A DNA stretch of 32,008 nucleotides, from contig JBKJUK010000375.1 in assembly GCA_046590705.1 (NCBI GenBank), forward strand, positions 1 through 32,008. Reading direction: 5' to 3'. A model generated the notes under the pieces. The model ran no database searches, was not told the DNA's origin, and was given only the letters and a program-made list of their open reading frames with translations. Each line of letters starts with the position of its first letter. Within the stretch, counting starts at the first letter, position 1. Shown in pieces: positions 25,125-32,008 of this stretch. Position numbers and translations under genes: made by a program. Origin of the DNA: JBKJUK01 sp046590705. Lineage in GTDB: Bacteria > Acidobacteriota > Thermoanaerobaculia > Gp7-AA8.

Positions 25125-27289
25125 ACGAAACGACAAAGCAGAAGGTCGCTATACTCGGCGGTGGATGCGGCTCCATGACCGCCGCCTACTACCTGTCGAA
25201 CACTCCCGAGCTGCGAGCCGCTCTCGATGTCACCGTCTACCAGGTCGGCTGGCGCCTCGGTGGTAAAGGTGCGAGCGGCCGCAACGCGGCGATGGGGCAG
25301 CGGATCGAGGAACATGGGCTCCACGTCTGGGGCGGCTTCTACTACAACGCGTTCCGGATGATGCGCGAGTGCTATGACGCTCTCGGACGCGATCCCGCTC
25401 TCCCGCTCAGCCGGTGGGACAATGCATTTGCGAAGCATGACTTCGTGGCCTGGGAGGAACTCATCGACGGTGCGTGGCGCACGTGGCCGCTGCACCCTCC
25501 GACAGACGATCAGATCCCCGGCAGCGGCAAATCACAGCCATCGATGCTGTACGCGATCGAGCGGATGGCGGGATGGATCGCCGATGCTGTCCGCGACTGG
25601 CCGCACGAGGGAGTCAGAGCCGCCGCACACGATCCTGATCAGCCACACCTCCACGTACTGAACAGTACCGCACACGATGACGTTGCGACCGTTCCTCGTT
25701 TCGACACCGCGCCGCACGGTGCACTTCGCAACGCACAGGAGCTCGCGGGACAGATGGCGTCTAAAAACGGCGCCCACTCAGCATTCGAGCAGCTCACGCT
25801 CGTCACGACGCTCCACCACTTCCGCCAGTGGCTGCGCGACATACACGGAGACCTGCGCTCGATGGACGATCTCGTGCGGCGTCTCTTCGTCGTGTGCGAT
25901 CTCGGCCTGACCATGGCAATCGGACTTCTTGTTGATGGCGTCATCTTCCGCGGCTGGATGTCGATCGACGACTACGACCTGAAGGAGTGGCTGCGTAAAC
26001 ATGGAGCCGCGGAGATCGCCATCGACTCTGCCGTGGTGCGCGGCTACTACGACTACTTCTTCGCCTACGAGAACGGTGACTCCGACAAGCCGCGCATGAG
26101 CGCGGCGATGGGAGTGCACCATCTGCTCCGGCTGATCGCCGACTACAAGGGCTCTCTCTTCTGGAAGATGCAGTCGGGCATGGGCGACGCCGTCTTCGCG
26201 CCGCTCTATCAGCTCTGCCAGCGAAATGGAGTGAAGTTCGAGTTCTTCCACCGCGTGGATGCGCTCGAGCCGACAGCCGACGGCGGCGCGATCGACACCA
26301 TACGCATCGCACGACAGGTCAGCTTGCGCGCAGGGGAATACCAGCCGCTCGTCTTTCCGAAGAATGTCCCGAGCTGGCCGGCGGCGCCGCTGCTCGACCA
26401 GATTGATCCCGCTCAGGCGGCGGAGCTCACGAGGCGCGGCGCTAATCTCGAAGATCTCTGGACCGATTGGGACGACGCGGAAATGATCGAGTTGAAGGCG
26501 GGTCGCGACTTCGACGCCGTCGTGCTCGGACTCTCCATCGGAGCGTTCCCATACGTCTGTAAATCGATCATCGAGCAGAATCCGGTGTGGCGAACGATGG
26601 TGGAAAATGTTCCAGCCATCCAGACGCAGGCGCTGCAGATCTGGTGGAACGAACCCGTCGCGAAGCTCGGGTGGACGGGCGGCAACGCCACCGGCACCGG
26701 CTACGCGTCACCGCATCAGAGCTTTTCCGACATGAGCCCGGTGATCGCAGTGGAGGACTGGCCCGACGCCGCGAGCCCGCAAGCGGTCGTTTACTTCTGC
26801 GGTCCGATGCTTGACCCCCAGACTCTGCCGTCCGGGAAAGATCCGGCATTCGGGCGGAGTCAGACGGATCTGGCGCGCGAGGCGGCACTCGCGTGGTGCC
26901 GCGCCAATCTCCCGCATCTCTATCCGCTGGCGTCGGCGACCGATGACCTGGTGTGGGATCTCTTCTTCGACCCGGAGAACAGGAAGGGTGCTGCGCGGTT
27001 TCTCGCTCAGTACGTGCGGGCGAACTACACGCCTACGGAACGTTATGTGCTCGATCTGCCGGGCAGCAATCAATATCGGCTCGAGGCCGATACCTCGGGC
27101 TACTCGAATCTCGCGCTGGCCGGCGACTGGATCTTCACTGGACTGGGAGGCGCGGTCGAGTCGGCGGTCATGAGCGGCATGCTCGCCGCGCGTGCGCTGA
27201 CCGGTGGAATCACCGATGCCATCGTCGACGAGACGCAGACTCCCTGGAGACGTAAGCGGACCTTGACGCAGCTGACGATTCGCTCATAG
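25121..27289 (+). CDS. FAD-dependent oxidoreductase, paralogue of the preceding gene
   Basis: A 722-residue paralogue of the gene before it, sharing the same landmarks in the same order: VAILGGGCGSMTAAYYL (9-25), GWRLGGKGASGRN, EEHGLHVWGGFYYNAFRMM, SGMGDAVFAPLY, LGLSIGAFP and the C-terminal NLALAGDWIFTGLGGAVESAVMSG. The FAD-binding residues look intact. The ATG at 25121 lies inside the previous gene's last codons (ATGA), so the pair is probably translated together and may form a heteromer or act on successive steps. The two are clearly diverged, so the duplication is old. It ends 44 bp from the convergent diguanylate cyclase gene, with no hairpin terminator seen between. Confidence 0.82.
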   Translation: MNETTKQKVAILGGGCGSMTAAYYLSNTPELRAALDVTVYQVGWRLGGKGASGRNAAMGQRIEEHGLHVWGGFYYNAFRMMRECYDALGRDPALPLSRWDNAFAKHDFVAWEELIDGAWRTWPLHPPTDDQIPGSGKSQPSMLYAIERMAGWIADAVRDWPHEGVRAAAHDPDQPHLHVLNSTAHDDVATVPRFDTAPHGALRNAQELAGQMASKNGAHSAFEQLTLVTTLHHFRQWLRDIHGDLRSMDDLVRRLFVVCDLGLTMAIGLLVDGVIFRGWMSIDDYDLKEWLRKHGAAEIAIDSAVVRGYYDYFFAYENGDSDKPRMSAAMGVHHLLRLIADYKGSLFWKMQSGMGDAVFAPLYQLCQRNGVKFEFFHRVDALEPTADGGAIDTIRIARQVSLRAGEYQPLVFPKNVPSWPAAPLLDQIDPAQAAELTRRGANLEDLWTDWDDAEMIELKAGRDFDAVVLGLSIGAFPYVCKSIIEQNPVWRTMVENVPAIQTQALQIWWNEPVAKLGWTGGNATGTGYASPHQSFSDMSPVIAVEDWPDAASPQAVVYFCGPMLDPQTLPSGKDPAFGRSQTDLAREAALAWCRANLPHLYPLASATDDLVWDLFFDPENRKGAARFLAQYVRANYTPTERYVLDLPGSNQYRLEADTSGYSNLALAGDWIFTGLGGAVESAVMSGMLAARALTGGITDAIVDETQTPWRRKRTLTQLTIRS

Positions 27290-27333
27290 CAACGGCGTCC
27301 TGACATTCGTGAGGCGCAGTGTGGCGATCGACC

Positions 27334-28224
27334 TCAGGCGGTGCAAACGCGATTTCGACCGCGCAGTTTCGCCTGGTACAGCTGACCGTCGGCGCGGCTG
27401 ATCAGCTCTTCGCGCCCCTGCCCGGGGAGCAGCCCTGCGACGCCCGCGCTGATGGTGATCCGATGCTCCGTGTCGCCCACCTCGAAGATCTCGGCTTCGA
27501 CTCGGGTGCGCACCTCTTCACAGATCGCGAATGCTTCGTCGGCATTCCGCTCCGGCATGACCAGCGCGAACTCCTCGCCCCCGTAGCGAGCAGCGAGATC
27601 CTCTTCGCGGCTGCAGGACCTGATGATCGCCGCCACCCGCTCGAGCACACGATCCCCTGACAAGTGACCGTGAGAATCGTTGACTCGTTTGAAGTGATCA
27701 ACATCGAAAAGAGCGAATGAGAGCGGCCTCTCGTGGCGCTGCGCACGCGCGATCTCACGATCGAGGCCCTCACCGAGCGACCTTCGGTTGTGCAACTGCG
27801 TCAGTCCGTCCAGGACCGTCATGCGGTAGATCTCTTCGTGGAAGCGCGCCTCTACATTTCCGCCTGCGATGTACTTGAAGAGCACGCCGCCGACATTCAG
27901 CAGGTCGCCATTGGACAGGACTACATCACCGGTGAGGCGACTGCCGTTGAGCTCCGTCCCATTCCTGCTTCCGGCATCCGACAGGACCACCCCCTCGGGG
28001 GAGATCCGCAGCGACGCGTGCCGGCGGGAAACGTCCCGGACCTCGAGCGCGATGTCGTTCGACGGACCGCGGCCGATCGTCAGGCCGCTGCTGATCGGAA
28101 AACGCCGACCCAGCTGATCTCCATGGATGAGGATGAGACTCGGTACGTCGGGCAGATACTCAGCGGACGGCGGCTCGTGCTGGCGCGTCATCTCGTCGGT
28201 GGCGCGGGTGCTCTTTTTCTTCAT
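27334..28224 (-). CDS. FHA-GGDEF diguanylate cyclase
   Basis: A 296-residue cytoplasmic enzyme that makes c-di-GMP from GTP. The FHA domain (about 30-118) has the phosphothreonine-binding residues in IGRGPSNDI (50-58), SRRHA (66-70) and GSRNGT (85-90). The GGDEF domain (about 130-295) has the active site GGEEF (215-219), DVDHFKRVND for metal and substrate binding (174-183), and an inhibitory RxxD site (Arg206-Asp209) five residues before it, so product feedback is expected. I infer control by binding to a phosphothreonine partner; the Ser/Thr kinase encoded nearby is a candidate source. The start at 28224 has no clear ribosome site; Met12 is an alternative. It lies downstream of the VWFA gene on the same strand. 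Confidence 0.93.
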   Translation of the reverse strand: MKKKSTRATDEMTRQHEPPSAEYLPDVPSLILIHGDQLGRRFPISSGLTIGRGPSNDIALEVRDVSRRHASLRISPEGVVLSDAGSRNGTELNGSRLTGDVVLSNGDLLNVGGVLFKYIAGGNVEARFHEEIYRMTVLDGLTQLHNRRSLGEGLDREIARAQRHERPLSFALFDVDHFKRVNDSHGHLSGDRVLERVAAIIRSCSREEDLAARYGGEEFALVMPERNADEAFAICEEVRTRVEAEIFEVGDTEHRITISAGVAGLLPGQGREELISRADGQLYQAKLRGRNRVCTA

Positions 28225-28286
28225 TTCTGTGGAAGTGATTGTCCCACGGAGCCTGCATCCGGCGACAGCGAATCGCGCATGCCCGT

Positions 28287-29963
28287 CTATTTTTTCTGTT
28301 TGTTTGACCGTTTTTCGATGCGGCTGGAAGGAAGCGGGGGCGGGATCTCGAGCACGGCGAAACCGGTGACCTTCGAAAGCTGATCGACAACGCCTACTGT
28401 GACGCGGTTCGATCCTGTCCGGCTCTGCAGATCGATATCGAGGCCGTAGACGTATTGCAGCTTGCTCATTGATTTGAGATCGGTTTGCTTGGCGACTACT
28501 TTCCGGTCGAAGCGTCGCACCTCGCTGACGTTGTCCTTTTGGTCGGATGCCGCGACAAACAGCGAGATCTCGGCCACGAAGCCTTCTCCTTCAGAGATGA
28601 AGGCCAGCGTCGAATAGGGAATGACGACGTCCACCGGAACGGCAAAGCGGCGGCGACCGACGTCGGATGCTCCCGCTCCGCGAAGCGAAATCTTCAGAGC
28701 GTTGGAATTCACCGGGAACATGAAGTTTGAAATCATCTGCTGCGCGAGCTGTGTGTCCGGCCCCCTGTCAATCAGACTACGTCGCGAACGCACCCTCAGG
28801 TCACGATCCTTCACCCGCACCACGAGCTTCCTCTCGCGCTCGGTCGCAGCGGGCGCCGCTGTCCAGGCGATCGAGTAGTAATTCGACATGTCACGCGAAA
28901 TGAGGCGAACAGCCGCACCCAGGTCGTTCGAATTCGTGATGAACCTGCCGCCGGTTTGCCGGGCCAGCATGATCAGGGTCGATGCGGCCTGTGAGGCTCG
29001 GTCCTGACGGCGACCGGCGCTTCCGGAGTTGAAGAGATTCTCCTCATGGCTCTCCGCATCCTCGTCCGTGACGGAGCTTCCGGTGACGAGCCCCATTGGC
29101 TGCATCGTGTAGAACGTCACCCCCGCCGCGTTTGCGTCACGCGCGACCTCTGCCAGCATCCCGCGATAGTTGCCCTGGAAGTCATCGGCGGCGCGCGCGT
29201 CGGCACGTTCTCCGCCCAGCGCAAGTCCATCCGAGATGATGAAAAGAAACTTTCTGCCGCTCGCGCCGCTGAGTCGCGATAGCAGGGCCCGGACGGTGCG
29301 AGCTGTGGTGACGGCGTCTGTGTCTTCGCGCAGACGCTCGAGTCTTCTCTCTGACGGCCGGCGCGACTCTTCACCCGCCGAGTAGACCATTGGAGTCTGC
29401 TCATTCACCGGAGCGCGCGAAATACCACGAGGCACTTTCTTCAATCCTGCGTGGAGTCGCGCGCGATCGCTGGTCGGCGGCACGAGCACCTCCAGCTTCC
29501 GATTCCACGTGACGATCATCACCTCATCAGACGGATGAATCGTCTCGAGCAGCGGCGTGAGCGCCCGGACCGCTTTCGTGCGGGAGAACGCGTCGGTCGA
29601 AAGCGTGTCGAAGAAAAGCACGATCTGACGCGGCCGATCAGGTTGCACCGTAGTTGACGACGAATCCGCAGGTGAAGGTGTCGTAGTCGAGCCAACAGCC
29701 GATCGAAACTCCGCGAGGTTAGAGATCGTGCGCGGCTGGCCGTCCTCAGTGATGACGAAGTCCGCAGCGATGAGACCATGCACCGGATTTCCGGAGCGAT
29801 CAGTGACGAGCACGTCGAGCTCTACGATCCGTACGTCGACTGTTTCCTGAACCCGCGGAACTTCCACCTGCGCGAAAGCGCACATCGGAACCATTGCGGT
29901 GCCGATCAGTAGACGGGCAGCGATTCGAAGCACGATGTGAACAGGATACGCCTGGCGGCGCAC
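28287..29963 (-). CDS. Secreted VWFA-domain protein of the Acidobacterial type
   Basis: A 558-residue exported protein. A hydrophobic signal segment ends at CAFAQ (about 27-31). The N-terminal module has VDVRIVELDVLVTDRSGNPV and the block ITEDGQPRTISN, typical of the Acidobacterial VWFA-related family. The VWA domain (about 110-300) begins IVLFFDTLSTD; the metal site is DTLST rather than the usual DxSxS, so metal binding may be weakened. The second strand FLFIISDGL is present. A beta-rich C-terminal half (about 370-540) follows, then a basic tail. I used the GTG at 29963; the GTG at codon 11 would give a cleaner signal peptide, and neither has a clear ribosome site. Function is unknown; surface protein binding is the usual inference. 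Confidence 0.85.
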   Translation of the reverse strand: MRRQAYPVHIVLRIAARLLIGTAMVPMCAFAQVEVPRVQETVDVRIVELDVLVTDRSGNPVHGLIAADFVITEDGQPRTISNLAEFRSAVGSTTTPSPADSSSTTVQPDRPRQIVLFFDTLSTDAFSRTKAVRALTPLLETIHPSDEVMIVTWNRKLEVLVPPTSDRARLHAGLKKVPRGISRAPVNEQTPMVYSAGEESRRPSERRLERLREDTDAVTTARTVRALLSRLSGASGRKFLFIISDGLALGGERADARAADDFQGNYRGMLAEVARDANAAGVTFYTMQPMGLVTGSSVTDEDAESHEENLFNSGSAGRRQDRASQAASTLIMLARQTGGRFITNSNDLGAAVRLISRDMSNYYSIAWTAAPAATERERKLVVRVKDRDLRVRSRRSLIDRGPDTQLAQQMISNFMFPVNSNALKISLRGAGASDVGRRRFAVPVDVVIPYSTLAFISEGEGFVAEISLFVAASDQKDNVSEVRRFDRKVVAKQTDLKSMSKLQYVYGLDIDLQSRTGSNRVTVGVVDQLSKVTGFAVLEIPPPLPSSRIEKRSNKQKK

Positions 29964-30050
29964 GGCGCAACCACGACATCACGTCGTTGCCTTTCGGTCG
30001 AAGTCGGGTTTTTGGGGCCAGTGAGAGAGGTTCCCGATGAGAACGTGGTC

Positions 30051-30078
30051 TTGACATTCCCCGCTGCGGGCGTATGTT
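30051..30078 (+). promoter_or_regulatory. Sigma-70-type promoter of the cupin gene
   Basis: TTGACA (30051-30056), a perfect -35, is followed after 16 bp by TATGTT (30073-30078), a good -10. The expected start of transcription falls around 30084-30086, at the edge of the palindromic operator. This is the clearest promoter in the window. Confidence 0.8.
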
Positions 30079-30083
30079 AGGTG

Positions 30084-30099
30084 TAGACCGATCGGTCTA
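30084..30099. promoter_or_regulatory. TetR/NemR-type operator
   Basis: TAGACCGATCGGTCTA is a perfect 16-bp palindrome placed over the predicted transcription start of the cupin gene, so a bound repressor would block initiation. From memory it matches the NemR-type box (TAGACC-N4-GGTCTA). A NemR-like regulator is encoded about 490 bp downstream, which supports autoregulation of the pair. Confidence 0.85.
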
Positions 30100-30132
30100 G
30101 ATGGTTAGAAGGGAAGAAAAAGGAGAAGTTTC

Positions 30133-30528
30133 ATGAAAATCGCCAAAGATGATGTGAACGTCATGATGGACATTCCAGGTGCTACTGCCCGCCTCCAGAC
30201 CGGTTTCGGAAATGTGCGCGGATACGATGGAATCAGCGCTGAATACTTCAGCCTTGCGCAAGGTGTCGATACCACTCCGCTCTTCGAAGGACTCGAAGGG
30301 AATCTCTGTCAGAGTCCGCACTGGGGCTATGTCCTGAAGGGACGCATCACCACCACAAATGCTGAAGGTGTACGGGAGACGGTGTCGACCAACGACCTGT
30401 TCTACTGGCCGCCGGGACACAACGTGAACGTCGAAGCGGACGCCGATATCGTGATGTTCAGTCCCGAGCGGGAACATACCCTCGTGATCAATCACATGCT
30501 CGAAAAGGTCAAGCAGTCGCAGGCCTGA
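30133..30528 (+). CDS. Small cupin-domain protein
   Basis: A 131-residue single-domain cupin. The barrel is marked by PHWGYVLKGRITTT (62-75), the first cupin motif with one His, and LFYWPPGHNVNVEADADIVMFSP (about 93-115), the second motif with one His. The full set of two His and one Glu in motif 1 is not seen, so metal binding may be partial. Enzymatic function is unknown. The ATG at 30133 follows AAGGAGAAG at good spacing. Transcription starts from a strong promoter under a TetR operator, so the gene is probably silent until an inducer appears. It is followed 62 bp later by the regulator gene, probably in the same transcript. Confidence 0.85.
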   Translation: MKIAKDDVNVMMDIPGATARLQTGFGNVRGYDGISAEYFSLAQGVDTTPLFEGLEGNLCQSPHWGYVLKGRITTTNAEGVRETVSTNDLFYWPPGHNVNVEADADIVMFSPEREHTLVINHMLEKVKQSQA

Positions 30529-30538
30529 GACCTCCCGT

Positions 30539-30571
30539 CGGTGCGGCGACTTCCTTCGGTGGGCCGCACCG
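30539..30571. other. 9-bp hairpin between the cupin and regulator genes
   Basis: CGGTGCGGC (30539-30547) and GCCGCACCG (30563-30571) form a perfect stem with a 15-nt loop. There is no T tract, so it is not a standard terminator; it may protect the cupin message or reduce read-through into the regulator gene. Confidence 0.5.
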
Positions 30572-30590
30572 GCGCGCTCCCACAGCTCGC

Positions 30591-31196
30591 ATGCATCATC
30601 CAACCAAACAGCGGTTGATCGAAGCAGGCCTCACGATGCTGCTCGCGCACGGGTACAACGACCTCGGTGTTCAGGCGCTGCTCACGGCCACCGGCACGCC
30701 GAAGGGATCGTTCTACCACCACTTCAAGGACAAGGAAGATTTCGCGCTGCAGGTAATTGACTCGTACATGCAACAGGTGCACGCCGGGCTGGATCAATGC
30801 CTTGGCGACGAGAAGCGCCCTCCGCTGGATCGAGTTCGCTCCTTCTTTGAGTTGATTGAAGAGAAGTACCGTTCCGAAGGCTACATGGGTTGTCTTCTCG
30901 GCGGCCTCGGGCAGGAACTCTCCGGGATCAGCGAGGTCTTCCGGCACAGGATCGAGGAATGCTTTTCGGAAATCGCCGGCCGCATCGCCGTTTGTCTCGA
31001 AACGGCCAAGGCAGCAGGCCAGATACCGCTCGAAACTGATTCCCACGGAATGGCTACTCTGCTGGTCGATTGCTGGGAAGGGGCGGCGCTGCGCAGTCGC
31101 CTGCGTGGTGATGCAGCGCCGCTTGGCGCGATGCGGGATTTCTACTTCACGGCGGCGTTCGGAAGAGTCTGCGAATGGGTGACGCTGAAGAATTAG
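30591..31196 (+). CDS. TetR-family repressor, NemR-like with a conserved candidate sensor cysteine
   Basis: A 201-residue DNA-binding repressor. The N-terminal helix-turn-helix (about 5-52) includes LTATGTPKGSFYHHFKDKEDF, the TetR recognition helix with the YHHF pattern. The rest is the helical ligand-binding and dimer domain. Cys101 in GYMGCLLGGL aligns, from my recollection of E. coli NemR, with its electrophile-sensing Cys106 (SGCLTVKLSAE), so reactive chlorine or carbonyl sensing is an inference. The palindromic site at 30084-30099 is the likely operator. The ATG at 30591 has no clear ribosome site, so translation may be weak or helped by read-through. E. coli NemR controls an ene-reductase; here the partner is a cupin. 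Confidence 0.9.
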   Translation: MHHPTKQRLIEAGLTMLLAHGYNDLGVQALLTATGTPKGSFYHHFKDKEDFALQVIDSYMQQVHAGLDQCLGDEKRPPLDRVRSFFELIEEKYRSEGYMGCLLGGLGQELSGISEVFRHRIEECFSEIAGRIAVCLETAKAAGQIPLETDSHGMATLLVDCWEGAALRSRLRGDAAPLGAMRDFYFTAAFGRVCEWVTLKN

Positions 31197-31389
31197 ACGA
31201 GTGAGTTCGGCGTTCCGTTTGTTTCGGGATATCGGAGCCAACTGCTCTTTCGCACACATGGTCATCGGCAGGGAAGTGATTCGGGCGATGTCGTCCTGTT
31301 GCAGGAGATTCGTCGAAAGCCCGCGAGGGTCATGATCTCGCCTTGCTCAAGCGTGCGAGTCGCAGGTTGGAAGGCGTTGTCAGGCCTGC

Positions 31390-31734
31390 TTACAGACCGG
31401 TATACCTCGCAATCTGCAGACGGCGCGGTCCGACGCTCTTGTTCTCGACCAGAACGCGGAGGATGCGCGCCTGCACCAGAAAAGCTCCCGCACGCGTTTC
31501 TACTTCTGCAACGCAGATATGCATCACCACAGGTACATGCATCTGACGCAGAAGTACGTGCACCCGCATGGTCATGCCGGCCACGAGCCCTGAGGCTTGC
31601 GTGGTGATCTCGATGCCACTACTGCTGAGTCGCGCCGAACCTTCTCCCCCGTCAAAGTAGACTGGATAGATGACGTCCTTGCTCGCCTCTGTAACGGTCG
31701 CTGAATGCATTCCTGACATGGCCTCGCTCAACAT
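31390..31734 (-). CDS. Small PilZ-like protein
   Basis: A 114-residue protein. GSARLSSSGIEI (about 33-44) resembles the second PilZ motif ((D/N)xSxxG), followed by GLVAGMTMRVHV and a further strand set ending AGAFLVQARILRV, as in a PilZ barrel. The Arg-rich first c-di-GMP contact (RxxxR) is not evident, so ligand binding is doubtful. The ATG at 31734 has GGAG 9 nt upstream. The gene stands alone on its strand. c-di-GMP could come from the FHA-GGDEF enzyme, but a link is only inferred. The family call is from pattern, not a database match. Confidence 0.5.
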   Translation of the reverse strand: MLSEAMSGMHSATVTEASKDVIYPVYFDGGEGSARLSSSGIEITTQASGLVAGMTMRVHVLLRQMHVPVVMHICVAEVETRAGAFLVQARILRVLVENKSVGPRRLQIARYTGL

Positions 31735-32008
31735 GCTGCAATCTCCGATTTCCTGCTTGCGGAAGTGCCTGTGTCTCTCTCTGAACCCGAGTCGCGGATG
31801 CTCCGCATCAACCGTCCGGGTGGAGCCGCTGAACTGGGTATTGCTCTATGGCGTTTCGCCCAGCTGGGAGCCACCTTAGAGGGCGCGCGTCAAGCGGTCG
31901 TCAAAGCTTGTGAATTTTTCTGGCGGGGAGCGCGCCTCGGTGTCGTTCGCAGGAAGAAGGGAGGGATCTGTTGCCATTGCGAGCCTGTTGCAGAATGCCG
32001 GAAACGGA
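31735..32008. other. Right-end region without a supported gene
   Basis: No gene can be supported in these 274 bases. A minus-strand frame is open from the right edge to a TAA at 31876-31878 and could be the last about 40 codons of a gene beyond the window, but it has no family features. On the plus strand AGGGAGGG precedes a TTG near 31971, which could equally be the start of a gene running off the edge. Confidence 0.3.

Noticed and set aside
1..32008. CRISPR array, tRNA, rRNA or intact transposase
   Set aside because: No regularly spaced direct repeats, no cloverleaf-like sequence, no rRNA-like stretch and no transposase motif were seen on either strand.

Overview
The window looks like an Acidobacteriota chromosome; the class cannot be settled from sequence alone. 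The evidence is a VWFA-type secreted protein with the layout of the Acidobacterial VWFA family, large secreted IPT/FN3 and DUF11 proteins, GC-rich coding DNA, and many tightly overlapping signalling genes. No rRNA, tRNA, CRISPR array or intact insertion sequence was seen.

Left part (1-8000, minus strand). A very large DUF11-repeat surface protein runs off the left edge after 1459 open codons, where a LamG-like domain begins. A multidomain secreted subtilisin-like protease follows, with a clear intrinsic terminator after its stop codon.

Centre (8129-17693). This is a complete Wsp-type chemosensory array. Read on the minus strand it runs: TPR/cyclic-nucleotide-binding protein, membrane receptor (WspA-like), CheW (WspB-like), CheR-TPR (WspC-like), CheW (WspD-like), CheA-REC hybrid (WspE-like), CheB (WspF-like). 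Every junction overlaps by 1-4 nt or is separated by 3 nt. The expected WspR response regulator is divergent, 81 bp away. Its receiver is recognisably WspR-like, but the GGDEF output is replaced by a class III nucleotidyl cyclase followed by a PilZ-like tail. With a cyclic-nucleotide-binding protein heading the operon, the inferred system is a Wsp array that signals through cAMP or cGMP instead of c-di-GMP. This is the most interesting system in the window.

Right of centre (17694-27289, plus strand). A decayed 5'-3' exonuclease gene start precedes a 1243-residue Ser/Thr kinase-ATPase-TPR protein. That gene is translationally coupled to an acetoacetate-decarboxylase-like enzyme. A 517-bp gap holding a palindromic dispersed-repeat-like element leads to two tandem, overlapping paralogous FAD-dependent oxidoreductases.

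Right part (27334-32008). An FHA-GGDEF diguanylate cyclase and a VWFA secreted protein lie on the minus strand. Divergent from them is a cupin gene with a near-consensus promoter overlapped by a perfect TetR operator, followed by a NemR-like TetR regulator. A small PilZ-like protein and a featureless right end close the window.
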